From Volvox africanus (lineage: Eukaryota > Chlorophyta > Chlorophyceae > Chlamydomonadales > Volvocaceae): DNA of 64,000 bases. The position numbers were made by a program, and so were the translations under genes. The stretch covers positions 3,534,001-3,598,000 of the forward strand of contig BSDZ01000008.1 of assembly GCA_030268105.1 (NCBI GenBank). Direction: 5' to 3'. The notes under the pieces were generated by a model. It made no database searches, was not told where the DNA came from, and saw only the letters and a list, made by a program, of their open reading frames with translations. Below are positions 24,918-36,300 of the stretch, piece after piece (within the stretch, counting starts at the first letter, position 1; each line of letters begins with the position of its first letter).

Positions 24918-27897
24918 GGTAAGGAAGGACACGAGCTTGATGGCCCGGCTAGATGCGTGAAACCCATTGACGCGCACCCTGTGGGACCCGTGAAGCGCCA
25001 GCTAGTAAGAGGTGCTAGAAAGCAAGTTGCTGGGAGGTGTAGAAAGAAGTCCTTGTACGTGGCGGGGCAAGCACGATTCGGTGGTGCTGGTGCCGGTGAT
25101 GGCAATTTGCATAGGAAATGCGATCGGGGATCACGTCGAGTGCCTGAGGCACATACCGAATTTCCACGGGTGGAAATCCGAATGGTGCTACACATCAGGC
25201 ACACTGGTCCCGGCTGCGACAGCCTGAGACGATACACAAATATGCATGCTTGCTGCGTCGACTTGCTAACCGCTGCTAGCGGTCTCCATCTTAAACACAA
25301 TATTTGGCTGATGGTCATAGCAAATCGTCATTATTTATTTACATTTGAATTCTTCATTGCCGTGCAGCTGGCTGTGTCCAATCGCGAGAGGGTCATGGTC
25401 TCCTTAAGACGTTAATGGACGAACACCACCATCCTCCTCCTCGTACAGCACTTGGTAATGCATGGCGCGGAGCGAAATGCACCCGGGTACCACTGTGGCA
25501 CACTCGCATTTATATGCGCGTATGTGGAGCCTTATCACTCCCTCCCCAAAACATTGCATCCTTACTGCATTGCGTACCCGCAATCCTCTTAAGAAACGAA
25601 TAACAAGGGGCTACATCAGCCCCTTGGTGTCTACGTTGGTGAGCATGGTGCTGGCAACGGGTCAATTTACGTAGCTCCAGGGTGGTAGGTTGCTGCGTGG
25701 GGTATTGAGGCGGGCAATGGGGACACCAGCGGCTGGTGGTTAACTAACAGATTGGTGATTTCCTATGTACGCCGTTTGTGATGACGAGGCGTGGAGCAAC
25801 CATGAGGCATACTGAACTTACTTCTGATTGTCTGCATTTATTTCAAGTGTATGTGAATAGCGGTTCATCTGATGGGCGCCGGACCCAGCGCAGCCATGTC
25901 CTGGATGGTGCCAGACTTTTCACAAGCATGGTTGCTGCATGCTGTCCATGCGATGGGTGTTGGTGGAGTGTTCCGGCCGCCGCCGCATCGCGGTGGGGAG
26001 GGCTACGATGACGCCCGGGCGTTTGGAGGTGAGTGGCTGCCGCACCTCTTCTTGCCCATCTGATGCCGTACTTTGGTTTGGCACGCCACAGCAGTGGTTT
26101 GGTATGGCTGGTGAGGCAGTGCATGCCTTTCCACTGGATGATTAGGTTCCAATCCTCTTCGAAGCGAGGGGTGGGCTTCATTACCGCTGACAATTGGTGA
26201 CGTGTTGTTGTTGGTGTGGCATGTATCTTGTGTTTGGAGTAGGCAAGCCAGCACTACCTTCGCACCCAACCAGCGACAAAAGCATGCACCGCGAGGCAGC
26301 ACCTCGGGGCAGCCATTTTTGCAATTTGGTTAGCAGCACATAGCTTCACATAACCCAGCACGAAGTGTGAAGGAGGCTCTGAAGACCAACCAATTTGAGA
26401 CTCACGGATGAGAATGGGACCGCAGCTCACAACGTGGAAATTTGACAGATGGTGGATCTGAAAGCAAGGAGACATCGAAGGAGCGCTTGCTGAGAGAAGG
26501 GCAGGGCAGGGCGCTTGAGCTGCTTTGCCACGCTGCGCCAGCGGCCAATTGGATACATGCATCCGATATCGCATACGTGCGCACGTAGAGCGACCCGCAG
26601 CCAGGCGTTCGACGGGGAGAGGGAGGGACGGCAGAAATCGTCAGGCGGGCAGGCTAGCCGGCGGTATGATTGCATTCGCCTCTTCCGCAACGGTTGAAGT
26701 ATTCTAGGTGCTGTTGGAATCCCAGGTAGCGAGCCGATGATTGGTTCATGTACATTTTGAAGGCTTTCAGGTTGGCGCGTCGTGCCGGGCACTCAGACAC
26801 CACCATGGCGTGACTGGGCCCGCCGCCCTTGCCAAAACACATGCATGTAGCAGTTCGCTTTGACAGGATTTGGTCAACGGGCGGGTCAAGGCATGACGCC
26901 CGATATTTATGGCCACGGATGGGTCCGTGTGGCATTGATCGTTGGAGCCATGTGGGCCGTTGCCTTGATTAGACCGTCAATGGGGCGCTAGAGGGTGCAG
27001 GCGGTGCAGGGAGCTTATCGGATGTTCAGACATCGGGGTGGAATGCGTCGCAGTGAGATTGCGTCACAAGATGTCCCAAGGAACTAGACAGGGGATCAGA
27101 GACGACTTGTCGCTCTCAGGACCGCACGGGGATGCACCAGTAAGCTGCGATGTTAGGGGGATGCAGAACGGGCTTAAGATACTGGTGGCCGTAACCTCAT
27201 TGACCTCTGACAATGCTGCTGGAAACGTGTGCACACAGCCCGTCTCCTGTCATGAATTGTCCAGGGCATGTGGTGGCCTGCAAAAGCCACGTCGCAGAGC
27301 CTGGCTTAGTCGGTACGTACCTAGATCCCACAACAAATTTGTTGCAGAAGCGCAGCAGGCGAATGTGCACGATGGCCACAGCGTGCACGCGCTGTGGACT
27401 TGTGGAAAGCCTAAGAAACTTGTTGCAACAGTATCTGCACAGTCGTCACTGATGCTTTGAAGACCCCAATCGCAATTCTGTCCCAGGTAGGCGATGGTAA
27501 GCACATGGTGACGGGGCCATTAAGCTGAGAGTGCCGGAAATATGCCCACCAGAAGGGGGAGAGTATAACCGTCGTAAAGTGTACGACACACATTAATGGG
27601 CATAAAAAATGCAAAAGCACATACCCAGCATCTCGAGAGGCCTTTCCGACAGGCAACCTTTCTATGCAGCAGGTCAGCATCACCATTGAGCTCAGCCGCC
27701 TCTGCGCTGCGCCGGGGCGGCAGTAGTGCCTGCAGGACCACATACACTGCGACCTGCACAACCTACGCCTTCCTTGAAAATGGCCGATAGTAGTGGAAGG
27801 CAACATAAATGTGTCTATGGCTGGACTTCATACACGCATGGCCGATCCATCATACATACATGCATGCATACACATACATACATGGCAGGACCATCAG

Positions 27898-28006
27898 GCA
27901 AAGCCGCGTGTTCCCCCCTGAGCTGTATGTGGCTCGGCCCGGTAGTACTCAGGCCCCCGTAGATGCTTGACCTTTCAGGGCAAGTCGCCCAAAGTGTAAC
28001 ACCTAA
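27898..28006. repeat. 109-bp dispersed repeat, copy 1
   Basis: It matches 29931-30039 over its whole length in the same orientation, with five mismatches and no gaps by eye. This copy lies just beyond the 3' end of the minus-strand GT77 gene and is preceded by ATAC-rich simple sequence. Confidence 0.85.
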
Positions 28007-28081
28007 TACATAGATACACCACGCTCCATCCCTTCCATCCACTGCCATCGGCAGCTTGTCTGCCTAGCTGGCATCGGGGAC

Positions 28082-28086
28082 TTACA
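28082..28086 (-). promoter_or_regulatory. TGTAA polyadenylation signal of the left GT77 gene
   Basis: Minus-strand TGTAA lies 29 bases beyond the stop codon at 28116. The distance is short for this lineage but the motif is exact. Confidence 0.45.
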
Positions 28087-28115
28087 TCATGCGGGTAAAA
28101 ATCAATGAGTGCAAG

Positions 28116-31100
28116 CTACTTGATTATGCCATTGGTTCTATTGATAGGTCCCAGTTGATGAAGGTAGCAGGAGCCCTTAATCGCTGGCAAGTTGTGGTAG
28201 CGGCTGTGCGGCAATGCCACCAGTTGCACCTTGTCCGTCAGGTTCATGGACTTCAGACGGTGCAGCAGCGGTGAAGATAAACACAGAGGTGCAGAAAAAC
28301 ACGCATACAGCAACAAACGGCGGAGGGAGAGGAATGTAAGATCGATGATGAGGGGAGGTGAACGCGAGAACGTACGGGAGTGGATGGGGCCGTGAAGCCG
28401 GTTGAAATATTGAAGCAGCACGGCTCAATCCCATCCCATCCCATCCCATCCCATCCCTCAATCAATTGGAAGGATACTTTAGAGCAGGATGATTGCGTGC
28501 GTGCGTGCGTGTGTGTGCACATGCATAGATGGGAGCTAGGATAGCGCCAGACAACTGTACGATAAATGACGAAGTAGATAGGTATGTGACAGCCCTTAAC
28601 ACACACATTCACGGCCGGTTACCGTGCAAACAAGCAATGGGCCCGAAGGTACCACAAACCATAGGGCGTGAGGTGAATGAAGGGTATGTCTTGCCCAGCC
28701 ACTACTCCCCTTCCTAGCTCCCATCCGAGTACCCGACCCACCTCCATATCGGGTGGTGTCCGGCAGCACCAATACGCGACCACCTTTTGGATCTCCTCGT
28801 CATACTGCCTCCAGGTCTCACTTCGCCTAAAGCCCGCCAGCAAGCTGCCTGGGTTCGGGAGGTGCACGATGCGCGCGCGCGGGTATTTCCCCAGCACAGC
28901 CTTCAGCTCGCCATCCCACAAGGGTGCTGCCACGGTAACTCGGCGGCCGTAGCCCCTAGTAGCCGGCTCTTCCGACAGCAACAATTGGTCAGGTTGCAGG
29001 TTACCGCTTCGTGGAGAGTCTGAACTCACCACCTCCAAGAAAGAAGTCTGCGCCAGTGAAGCAGCAGGTTTCGTCCATCAGTAGAGGTGGAATGGCCATT
29101 GACAGAATGGAGGGTTTTTTCAAGAACTTGAACATGTCCTGTGATCCCAGGTGCTCCTGCCCCGCGGCCCCAGCAGGGCGAGGGGACGGGGAAAAGTCGG
29201 GCAAGCGGGTGCCCAAGCAACGTGTGTACGGAGGAGAGCGCGTGTATGGATGCGTAAGCGTGAAGCGGCGCAGACATGGGGTTCGGGTAATGCGATGGTG
29301 GGATGGAGTGGGGGGTTCTGATTGAAGTGGTGCATGGCTAGACGCAGCTGGAATGGACGCCATGGATACATGCCTTTTGCAGCAGATTTTGCCAAAACGC
29401 CATTTTTGATATGCCGAGCAGGGGTGGTGCTTTTTGCAACTTACAATGTGCTTGTGTGCCATGCATCGCACGACCGCTACTACAATGGTGTGTGCTTTGC
29501 AAATGCATAGTCCAACACTACCATAACGTCTCAACCACCGGCTTATTATCCGCATCTCACCGGCTAAACCTGCTGCTTGCCGCGCACGCGATTTAAGTCT
29601 GTTCCATCCCAGATCCCACTCCCGCCGCTGTATCGCACCTTGATTGCGTCCGGCACCTTGGGGTTCTCCAGGAACGAGTACTCCCGGATATACACCTTGT
29701 GTCCCGAGTACTCGGTGTTGCCCTTCAGCTCAAAACCCTGCTGCAACCGCTTGGATCTCAATAACTGACTGAGGGAGCAGACGAACGGAAAAACCGTGAC
29801 AGTCTCCTCGTTGATGCGGCACTGCTGTGTCTGGTACCAGTTCTTGGAGCAGTAGCACAGAAACTGCGGTGCAGCAAAGTACGTAAGACGTCGCATGCAG
29901 CTCGTCGCAACTGTAAGCACACACACACACGCAAAGCCGCGTGTTCCCCCCTACGCTGTATGTGGCTCGGCCCGGTGGTACTCAGGCCCCCGTAGGTGCT
30001 TGACCTTTCAGGGCAAGTCGCCCACAGTGTAACACCTAAACACCTAACACTTAGAGCATCTTCAACGTCGCAACATCTCCAACCTCCACTCCAACACCAC
30101 GCACCCGGGGAATCACCAACGTACGGTTCAATATGAGCGCTGCTGCGAAGGCGTAGTAGGCTTGCTGCAGCTGGAAGTTGGCCGCGGTAACATGGAAGCG
30201 AATCATTTCCTCGGTGCCACGCCAGCTGTTGTAGTCCAGGGGCATCTGTCGCGCATCGTGCAATATGGGTCGTGGGCAAATATCATCACCACCACCACCA
30301 CCATCGCCATCTTCATCATCAGCGGCTAAACTAAGCCAGCTTAAGATTGAGCGAACTTTCGTATACATCAGAGCAGGATAACGTGTTTGAGGGGCTCATT
30401 TCATCATGCGGCACCCCATCATGAAGAATCCCACAACCTACAAGTTTAGGAAACCCCATTCAGCCATTCGGCATTCGCATACACGATAATGGCCACACAG
30501 TATCGTACGAATACTAGGGGTCGTACGGCATATCGAAGGCGAGCAAATACAACCAGGAAAGTGCGCACGGGAGCGCGAGTGTCAGGGGCCGCGTCTCAAC
30601 GGACGTTTGTCTGTCTGTCCTCCACACCGGGCTGGAGAGCCACCAAACCTCACCTGCAATAGCCGCAGGTCAAAAGTGATCAAATATGGCGAGGTATAGT
30701 ACCCAGGCTCGTCGTGGAACTTCATCGCGTCGCGCATGTTCTGTCGTTTGCTCTCCATTGTGCTGCCCCCCCATACCCAGTGCACAGCGTACAGCGGGTG
30801 CTCCAGCTTCTGCGCTGATGTGGAAGGCAAGTCTGACTATCTCCACTGTCCACACTTTTGAAAACCATCCAAGTGAGCAACGAAGGGGTAAAGACGGGTT
30901 TTCTGCTTCGGATGACTCCGTGCCCTAACCGCTCATGTTTAATTGCTCTCCAATCTCGTCGCTCAAGATTTCATATCAGTAATTGAATAAGGCTGTAAGG
31001 CTATTTCTCATTGCGCTGGATAAGCCAGTCTCATATAACGCAAATGATGGTTACAGTAATTCAGATAATCAAAAGACTACAATCCAGGGTGCGTTGAATA

Positions 31101-33132
31101 TGGTGACCGCACAAGCATAGTTTTGTTGCTTCGTCTAATTTAGATAAGCTTACGGCTTCTACAGCCCCAGCCGTACGAACCTCCCACAGTCTGGCGTTTA
31201 CGTAGGTGTATGTGTTCCCAAACATGGAGGGCGGCAGGAAGGCCACAGCTGTGGTATTGCTGAAGGCGGCGTAGAAGACACGCAGCGAGGTATCCTGCGG
31301 GATGAAGGCGCTCCGGTCGATGCCCTCCCGGAACCAACCGCCCCGTACAACCCAGTTGAAGCCATCCTGGTCATGGCCGATGCGTTTATCTTGCATCGGG
31401 AGCCAGACCTCGTCGAAGAATGCCAGGCCCCCGGGCCACTGCCGGATGAAATATATACCTACGGAAACGGAAGGGGAGGAACGGGAGGTCCCGTGGAGCA
31501 TGCGGAAACAAATTTGCGAATTACACCTACTGGGCTTTATGTGAAGGTGGAGGGTCGGCAATAGCCCAGTAATCGACAGTGACACCGAAACCTTGCCTTT
31601 CGGGCACTGCAACCAACCCCCAACCGCTCATTCGCGTTGTTCTTCACCCATAAGCCGCGCGCGGGGTATCCATCCATATTGCCCCGTCCTGAGCCGTATG
31701 CACGTTGTCCCTGGAGAGCCAGCGAGACGATCCTGAATTTTCCCCAGCCTGTGTCGCTGGCGCCCTTTTTGAGTTCTGATACCGGCGCCCATGCTAGCCA
31801 CCCACCGGTATTGATGTTGGTGAAGGGACTGGAGTTGTATTCTACATCCACCTCCCCTTTGCTGTTGTGGGTGGACAGCGCATCCACGCTGATGATGATG
31901 TGTGCCGGGCCCGACAGCAGCGATAGGAAGAAAGGCAGCGGGTCCCGAAACCACACGACATCGGCATCCGAGTGGATGATGTTGAAGCCCAGCTCGTACA
32001 CCATCCGGACGACGTGCACCTGGAGGGGGGAGGGAAGGGAAAATGGGTGTGGACGGGTGCTTGAGCTAAACGTAATTGGACCCCTCACGCAGCACGCCCC
32101 TGCGCCCTGGGCCCGTCACGCAGCATACCCAGGACCGCCCTTCAAAATCAAAAAAGGAGTCAATAATTTGTCCACATGTGGAGCATTGAGAGATTGGCAT
32201 ATTTTGGACAGAGAGGAACGAAGATGGGAAGGCTGTATGAACTTGCGGTCCTGTATGACCGCATTCATAAGGCCTCATCGGCGATCCCCCCTTCCCGGCG
32301 CTGAACAAACCTTGTTCCACGTGGTTTGCGACCAATGGTGGCTCCCCCAGTGATACATGTCATCTGCAGACGGGGACCCACATCAGAAAGCCAGCAATCC
32401 GGTATCCGGTAGGTGCTACTGAACCGCACAAGCACCTCGGTGAATGCAGACATAGACGTGCACTACGGCGTGGCACAGGCACCACACACCGCCTGGATGC
32501 TGCCGCATGCGAATTGCACAGTAAGGCAGCTGGTCGGTAATATACTCCCCCCGTGCGGTGCGGCAGACGATACGGAGGGTCGTAGGATCTGTATTAACAC
32601 TAGATGTGATCCACAAGGATGATTGATCAAGACTTGATAAGCAATTATTCCCCAGCTGGACGTGCAAGGGTGATGCCATACCCTTATCACCTTCCCCAAA
32701 CCCCCCACCGGTGCCGGTGTACTTGAGGCGTTCTTTGGGCGCGTTAAAGCAGTTAACGACGCCCAGCTCTCCAAGCGTCAGCGACGTCTCAGGATCCAAT
32801 GCTGCGACGAGCCAGTACGTGATATTGGCAGCTGCGATGTTCTCTATGTAGCTGGGACCAAAGCTCTTCCAAGCCAGTCTATCTATGGCGGTGATCAGGA
32901 CGGTGTTGTTCCGTGCGACTTGCGCAAGGAGCTCCCGGGTTAGGGGGCCGCATGGGCGACCCGTCTCCCGGAGTCCCCGGCCCCGGGGATAACCTGACTC
33001 CAGCGCATCAATCGCTACCAGTGACTGGGGTGCGTGGGCTTGCCATTTCCCCGGCCAACCGATACCAAAGGCTAAGATGTTGGTCACAAGTAACCAGAAA
33101 GTAAGCAAATAAACACGATAGAGTGACGTCAT
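28116..33132 (-). CDS. GT77 glycosyltransferase, XEG113-like arabinosyltransferase (left copy)
   Basis: Predicted Golgi type II enzyme that transfers a sugar, probably L-arabinose, to hydroxyproline-rich glycoproteins. Exons: 33132-32709, 32363-32311, 32019-31806, 31458-31181, 30809-30654, 30245-30105, 29863-29588, 29047-28742 and 28250-28116; 660 residues, all phases matching. An N-terminal signal anchor (YLLTFWLLVTNILAFGI) is followed by GPLTRELLAQVARNNTVL, the WGSHHWSQTTWNK exon and the DADVVWFRDP metal/nucleotide-sugar motif (Asp 177 and 179). NINTG, HDQDGFN and the IREYSFLENP segment of the XEG113 subfamily come next. Total length is close to plant XEG113 (about 640) rather than RRA (about 430). 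The right copy shares exons 2, 3 and 5 at exactly the same lengths. The last intron (28251-28741) is absent from the right copy. The exact acceptor nucleotide and sugar are not provable from sequence. Confidence 0.85.
28427..28457. repeat. ATCCC pentanucleotide microsatellite
   Basis: About six ATCCC units, lying in the last intron of the left GT77 gene, the intron that the right copy lacks. Confidence 0.85.
29931..30039. repeat. 109-bp dispersed repeat, copy 2
   Basis: Partner of 27898-28006, within the intron between exons 6 and 7 of the left GT77 gene and preceded by a short CA tract. Both copies give the same open translation on the minus strand (core LGVTLWATCPERSS). More likely this is a repeat-family trait than a gene. 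Confidence 0.85.
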
Positions 33133-33381
33133 CGCTAACTGGAATGTTGACTAGTGCTCAAACGTATTAAATTGTTCCAAAACCCGTCTGCAGGCCATGT
33201 TTTCATATTATACAACGGTCGTGCTTACCACTAAAACATTTCGGGATTCTATTTGGAATTTGAGTGTGCGTATATTTATTTATGTCATATAAGTATACAG
33301 GTTAGCGAACAGCCATATTGCATTTGATCATTCTAAAGTGCGCGCGAACGCAAACGCGCTCAACCAATCAATGGAGCTACA
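33133..33381. promoter_or_regulatory. shared bidirectional promoter region of the GT77 pair
   Basis: Only 249 bases separate the two divergent start codons. The stretch is AT-rich, with TATA-like words on both sides: TATATTTAT and CATATAAG toward the right gene, and a minus-strand CATATTATAC toward the left one. It must hold both promoters and 5' UTRs, so shared regulation is likely. Confidence 0.6.
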
Positions 33382-36300
33382 ATGTCAAAAGTAGAATTAT
33401 TGACCATGCTTAAATTAATGGTCACAATACACCTATGCTTGGCAATACTTCCGGCAGTCTACTTTGTTGTAGCACGACCGGAGCTCGCACATCCAGACTG
33501 GTTCTATGAAACACAGCCTAATTGGGGCTCACTTTCTAATCAGCGAAGCAGGTATTTGAAATCGGGGAATGCTGGTGCGAGTCCAACCCACTGTGGGCCA
33601 CTCACACGCGAGCTGGTGCACGGGGCCGCCAGCGAGAACACGGTCCTGGTCACGGTTATTGATAAAATCGTCTGGAAGTGCTTCGGCCCCAGCTATGTTG
33701 AGAATATTCAGGCAGCCAACATTTCCTACTGGCTTATCGCGGCCTTGGACCCGGAGACTTCAGTGGCCCTGGCCTCCATGGGGGTTCAGCAATGCTTCAA
33801 CGCACCCCAGGATCGTCTCAAGTACAAGGGCACAGGTGCAGGCATAGCTTAGGACCCCAAACCCCGCAGAGTCTCCAAATAAATGCGTTCAGGACCATGA
33901 ACGAAATCCACCCTCGCAGACACGACGTACAGTTGGGGCGGCCATCACTGGGTTATGACTACCTGGAACAAGGTATGCCATGCATATGTGGGGCTTGACT
34001 ACGAATGTGTATATCGGGGGAGGCCCACATGCCACAACACACGTCGAGTACGTGATTTACAATGCGTGCAAGTGTTTGACACTATCCCATCAATGAGCGC
34101 AATGACACCAAAGAGATGGCCGCTGACTCCTTCTGTAAGCATCTGATAACTCCCAAAGTTAGAGACTGAGCCTGGGGTTGGCAAGCTAGCTGAGGAGTAG
34201 TCCAACTGAGAAACAGTACTTAAGGGTGCGCACATAAGTGCACAGTACGTCATGTGTCGGATGGTAGACTGATCGAATGATACCTGGCAGGGCCATCATC
34301 TTAAAAGGGAAGGGAAAGCAAGGGCAGCTTGGAGGCAAGTGTGCCGCGTACGGGGGAGGTATATTGTGTTAGCGAACAAATGCCCGGAGCATGAAGTAGC
34401 GGCGTGGCCACCCCAGGTGTCTGTGTCAGCCGGGCGGCTTGGGTCCATGAAGGAGCACTGGCGGGGAGGTTATGGCACAGTGCTGTGACCCCGCGCCCTC
34501 CTCGCTAGGGTGGTAATATGTTGCTTTCATCCTGAAAGAGCGTATTAAGCAACTGGCTAGGACAACCGGGGGTTGAACTTTGGGCGTGAAATAGCCACGA
34601 GGGTTGCCCACCAACTTGCACATTATCAGTATGATGGAAGCAGATTTGTCAGTGTGAGCATCCCCAACGTCGCCAAAGCAGCGCCTCATGCATCTCTACT
34701 TAGTGTGTTGTACTTCTGTATCGGGGACGGCAACCCACAACCCACATTGCCGCGCCGTAGGTCCACATCATGAAGAACATTTACGAGATGGGCGTTAACA
34801 TAATCCACTCAGACGCGGACGTTGTGTGGTTCAATGACCCGTTGCCTTACTTCATTTCTCTGCTGAAAACGGCTGCGCACATTATCCTGGCTACGGACGC
34901 GGTCACGACCTTAAACGCGAAAGGCGATACTGGACTTGAAGCATCCGCCAACCCACATTTCAACATCAATACCGGTGAGTACCAGGGATGGACAAGGATC
35001 ATGGGGGATAGGTAGTGGCGACAGCAGTGGCCTCTTGCTTACGGCCGTTGTGGGTCACGCTTACGCTGGAAGCAGCGGGTGTCCCAAGTGTAACAGGAGC
35101 AAGTAACTGGAAGTAGTAAGGGATGATGTGATGTCAGGGAAATTGTTTTCGTCACCTCGCGATGGAGACCGGCGTCTTTATGGCATACTTGCCATCGCCG
35201 TCCCATGGTGTGGTCATGAAGTTGGAGGATTATTATCAGGAGTGTAGATGCAGTATCCCAGAGCTACCACGGCCACACCATCTTTCTGCTGCACGTATGT
35301 ATTCGTCTTTTGCGTGCGTTGTTCTATGGACGCCATCGCAGGAGTCTATTTCATGCGGCAATGGCCCGGCGGGCTGGAGTTTTTCGACTTGTGGCTGGCC
35401 TGGCAGGACAAGCGCGTCGGCCATGACCAGGACGGTTTTAACTATCTGGCCCGGGGCCAGTACTTTCATGGTGACCAGGACATGCCGACGGCCACCGCCA
35501 CGCATGACCGCTTGTTTTACAGCGCCTTCAGCAATACCACCGCGATTTCATTCCTACCGGCCTCCATGTTCGGGAACACGTATACGTACGTTAATGCCAG
35601 GCTGTGGGAGGTGCGCAAGCCGGCCTGTGGGCTTCTGGGGATCCTCGTCAGGCCATACGTCCATGGGAGATATCGACTGACGGATGTGGGGCTGCAATTG
35701 CTGTGGATGGGATATGCTTGTCTCTCCGCCATTCAAATCCGTAGTGGCACCAGCGAGTGCGAGCGCATAGACAGCGATGGCCATGCCGGAACACGCAGGA
35801 ACGTGAGCAGAGCAAATTGTGAGCAGCCCGAGTTTGCAGCATCTTAGGACAGCAGCACATACAGTGTGTATACATTTTGATGGATTTTCCTCCCCCAAGT
35901 ATGCAATGTGGCCGCCGGATGCTCTATTGCCCTTCCCAGAAGCTGGAGCACCCGCTGTACGCTGTGCACTGGGTGTGGGGGGGCAGCACAATGGAGAGCA
36001 AACGACAGAACATGCGCGACGCGATGAAGTTCCACGACGAGCCTGGGTACTATACCTCGCCATATTTGATCACTTTTGACCTAGCCCAGCTCCAGGTATG
36101 TATTCGCTTATAGTTGGGAGGATTCCTCATTTTCCCGCCAGCAGGCTTCGGTAGTGGTTATCAGGTCCTGTGTTATCAGGTGCTCCGCAAATGACCTACC
36201 ACTTGCACCGTGTGACTTATAGGGTATAGGGCCGTATGCTAAGCTTCTTGTTGATGCCTGGGCGCTGCAGATTCCCGATGGATTCAATTCCTGGGGGTTG

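Larger units (their letters stand above)
24918..28115. other. intergenic region, possibly degenerate mobile-element sequence
   Basis: No gene can be supported. Short minus-strand frames near 26.7 kb (for example CMCFGKGGG followed by SHAMVVSECP) and near 27.4-27.8 kb look like decayed cysteine-containing element proteins, but frames are broken and no domain is certain. The right part holds one copy of a 109-bp repeat (27898-28006) and ATAC/CATA simple sequence before it. Confidence 0.4.

Noticed and set aside
26654..26935. Zinc-knuckle protein of a retroelement
   Set aside because: Cysteine and histidine spacing does not match the CCHC consensus and adjoining frames are broken; left as a remark only.
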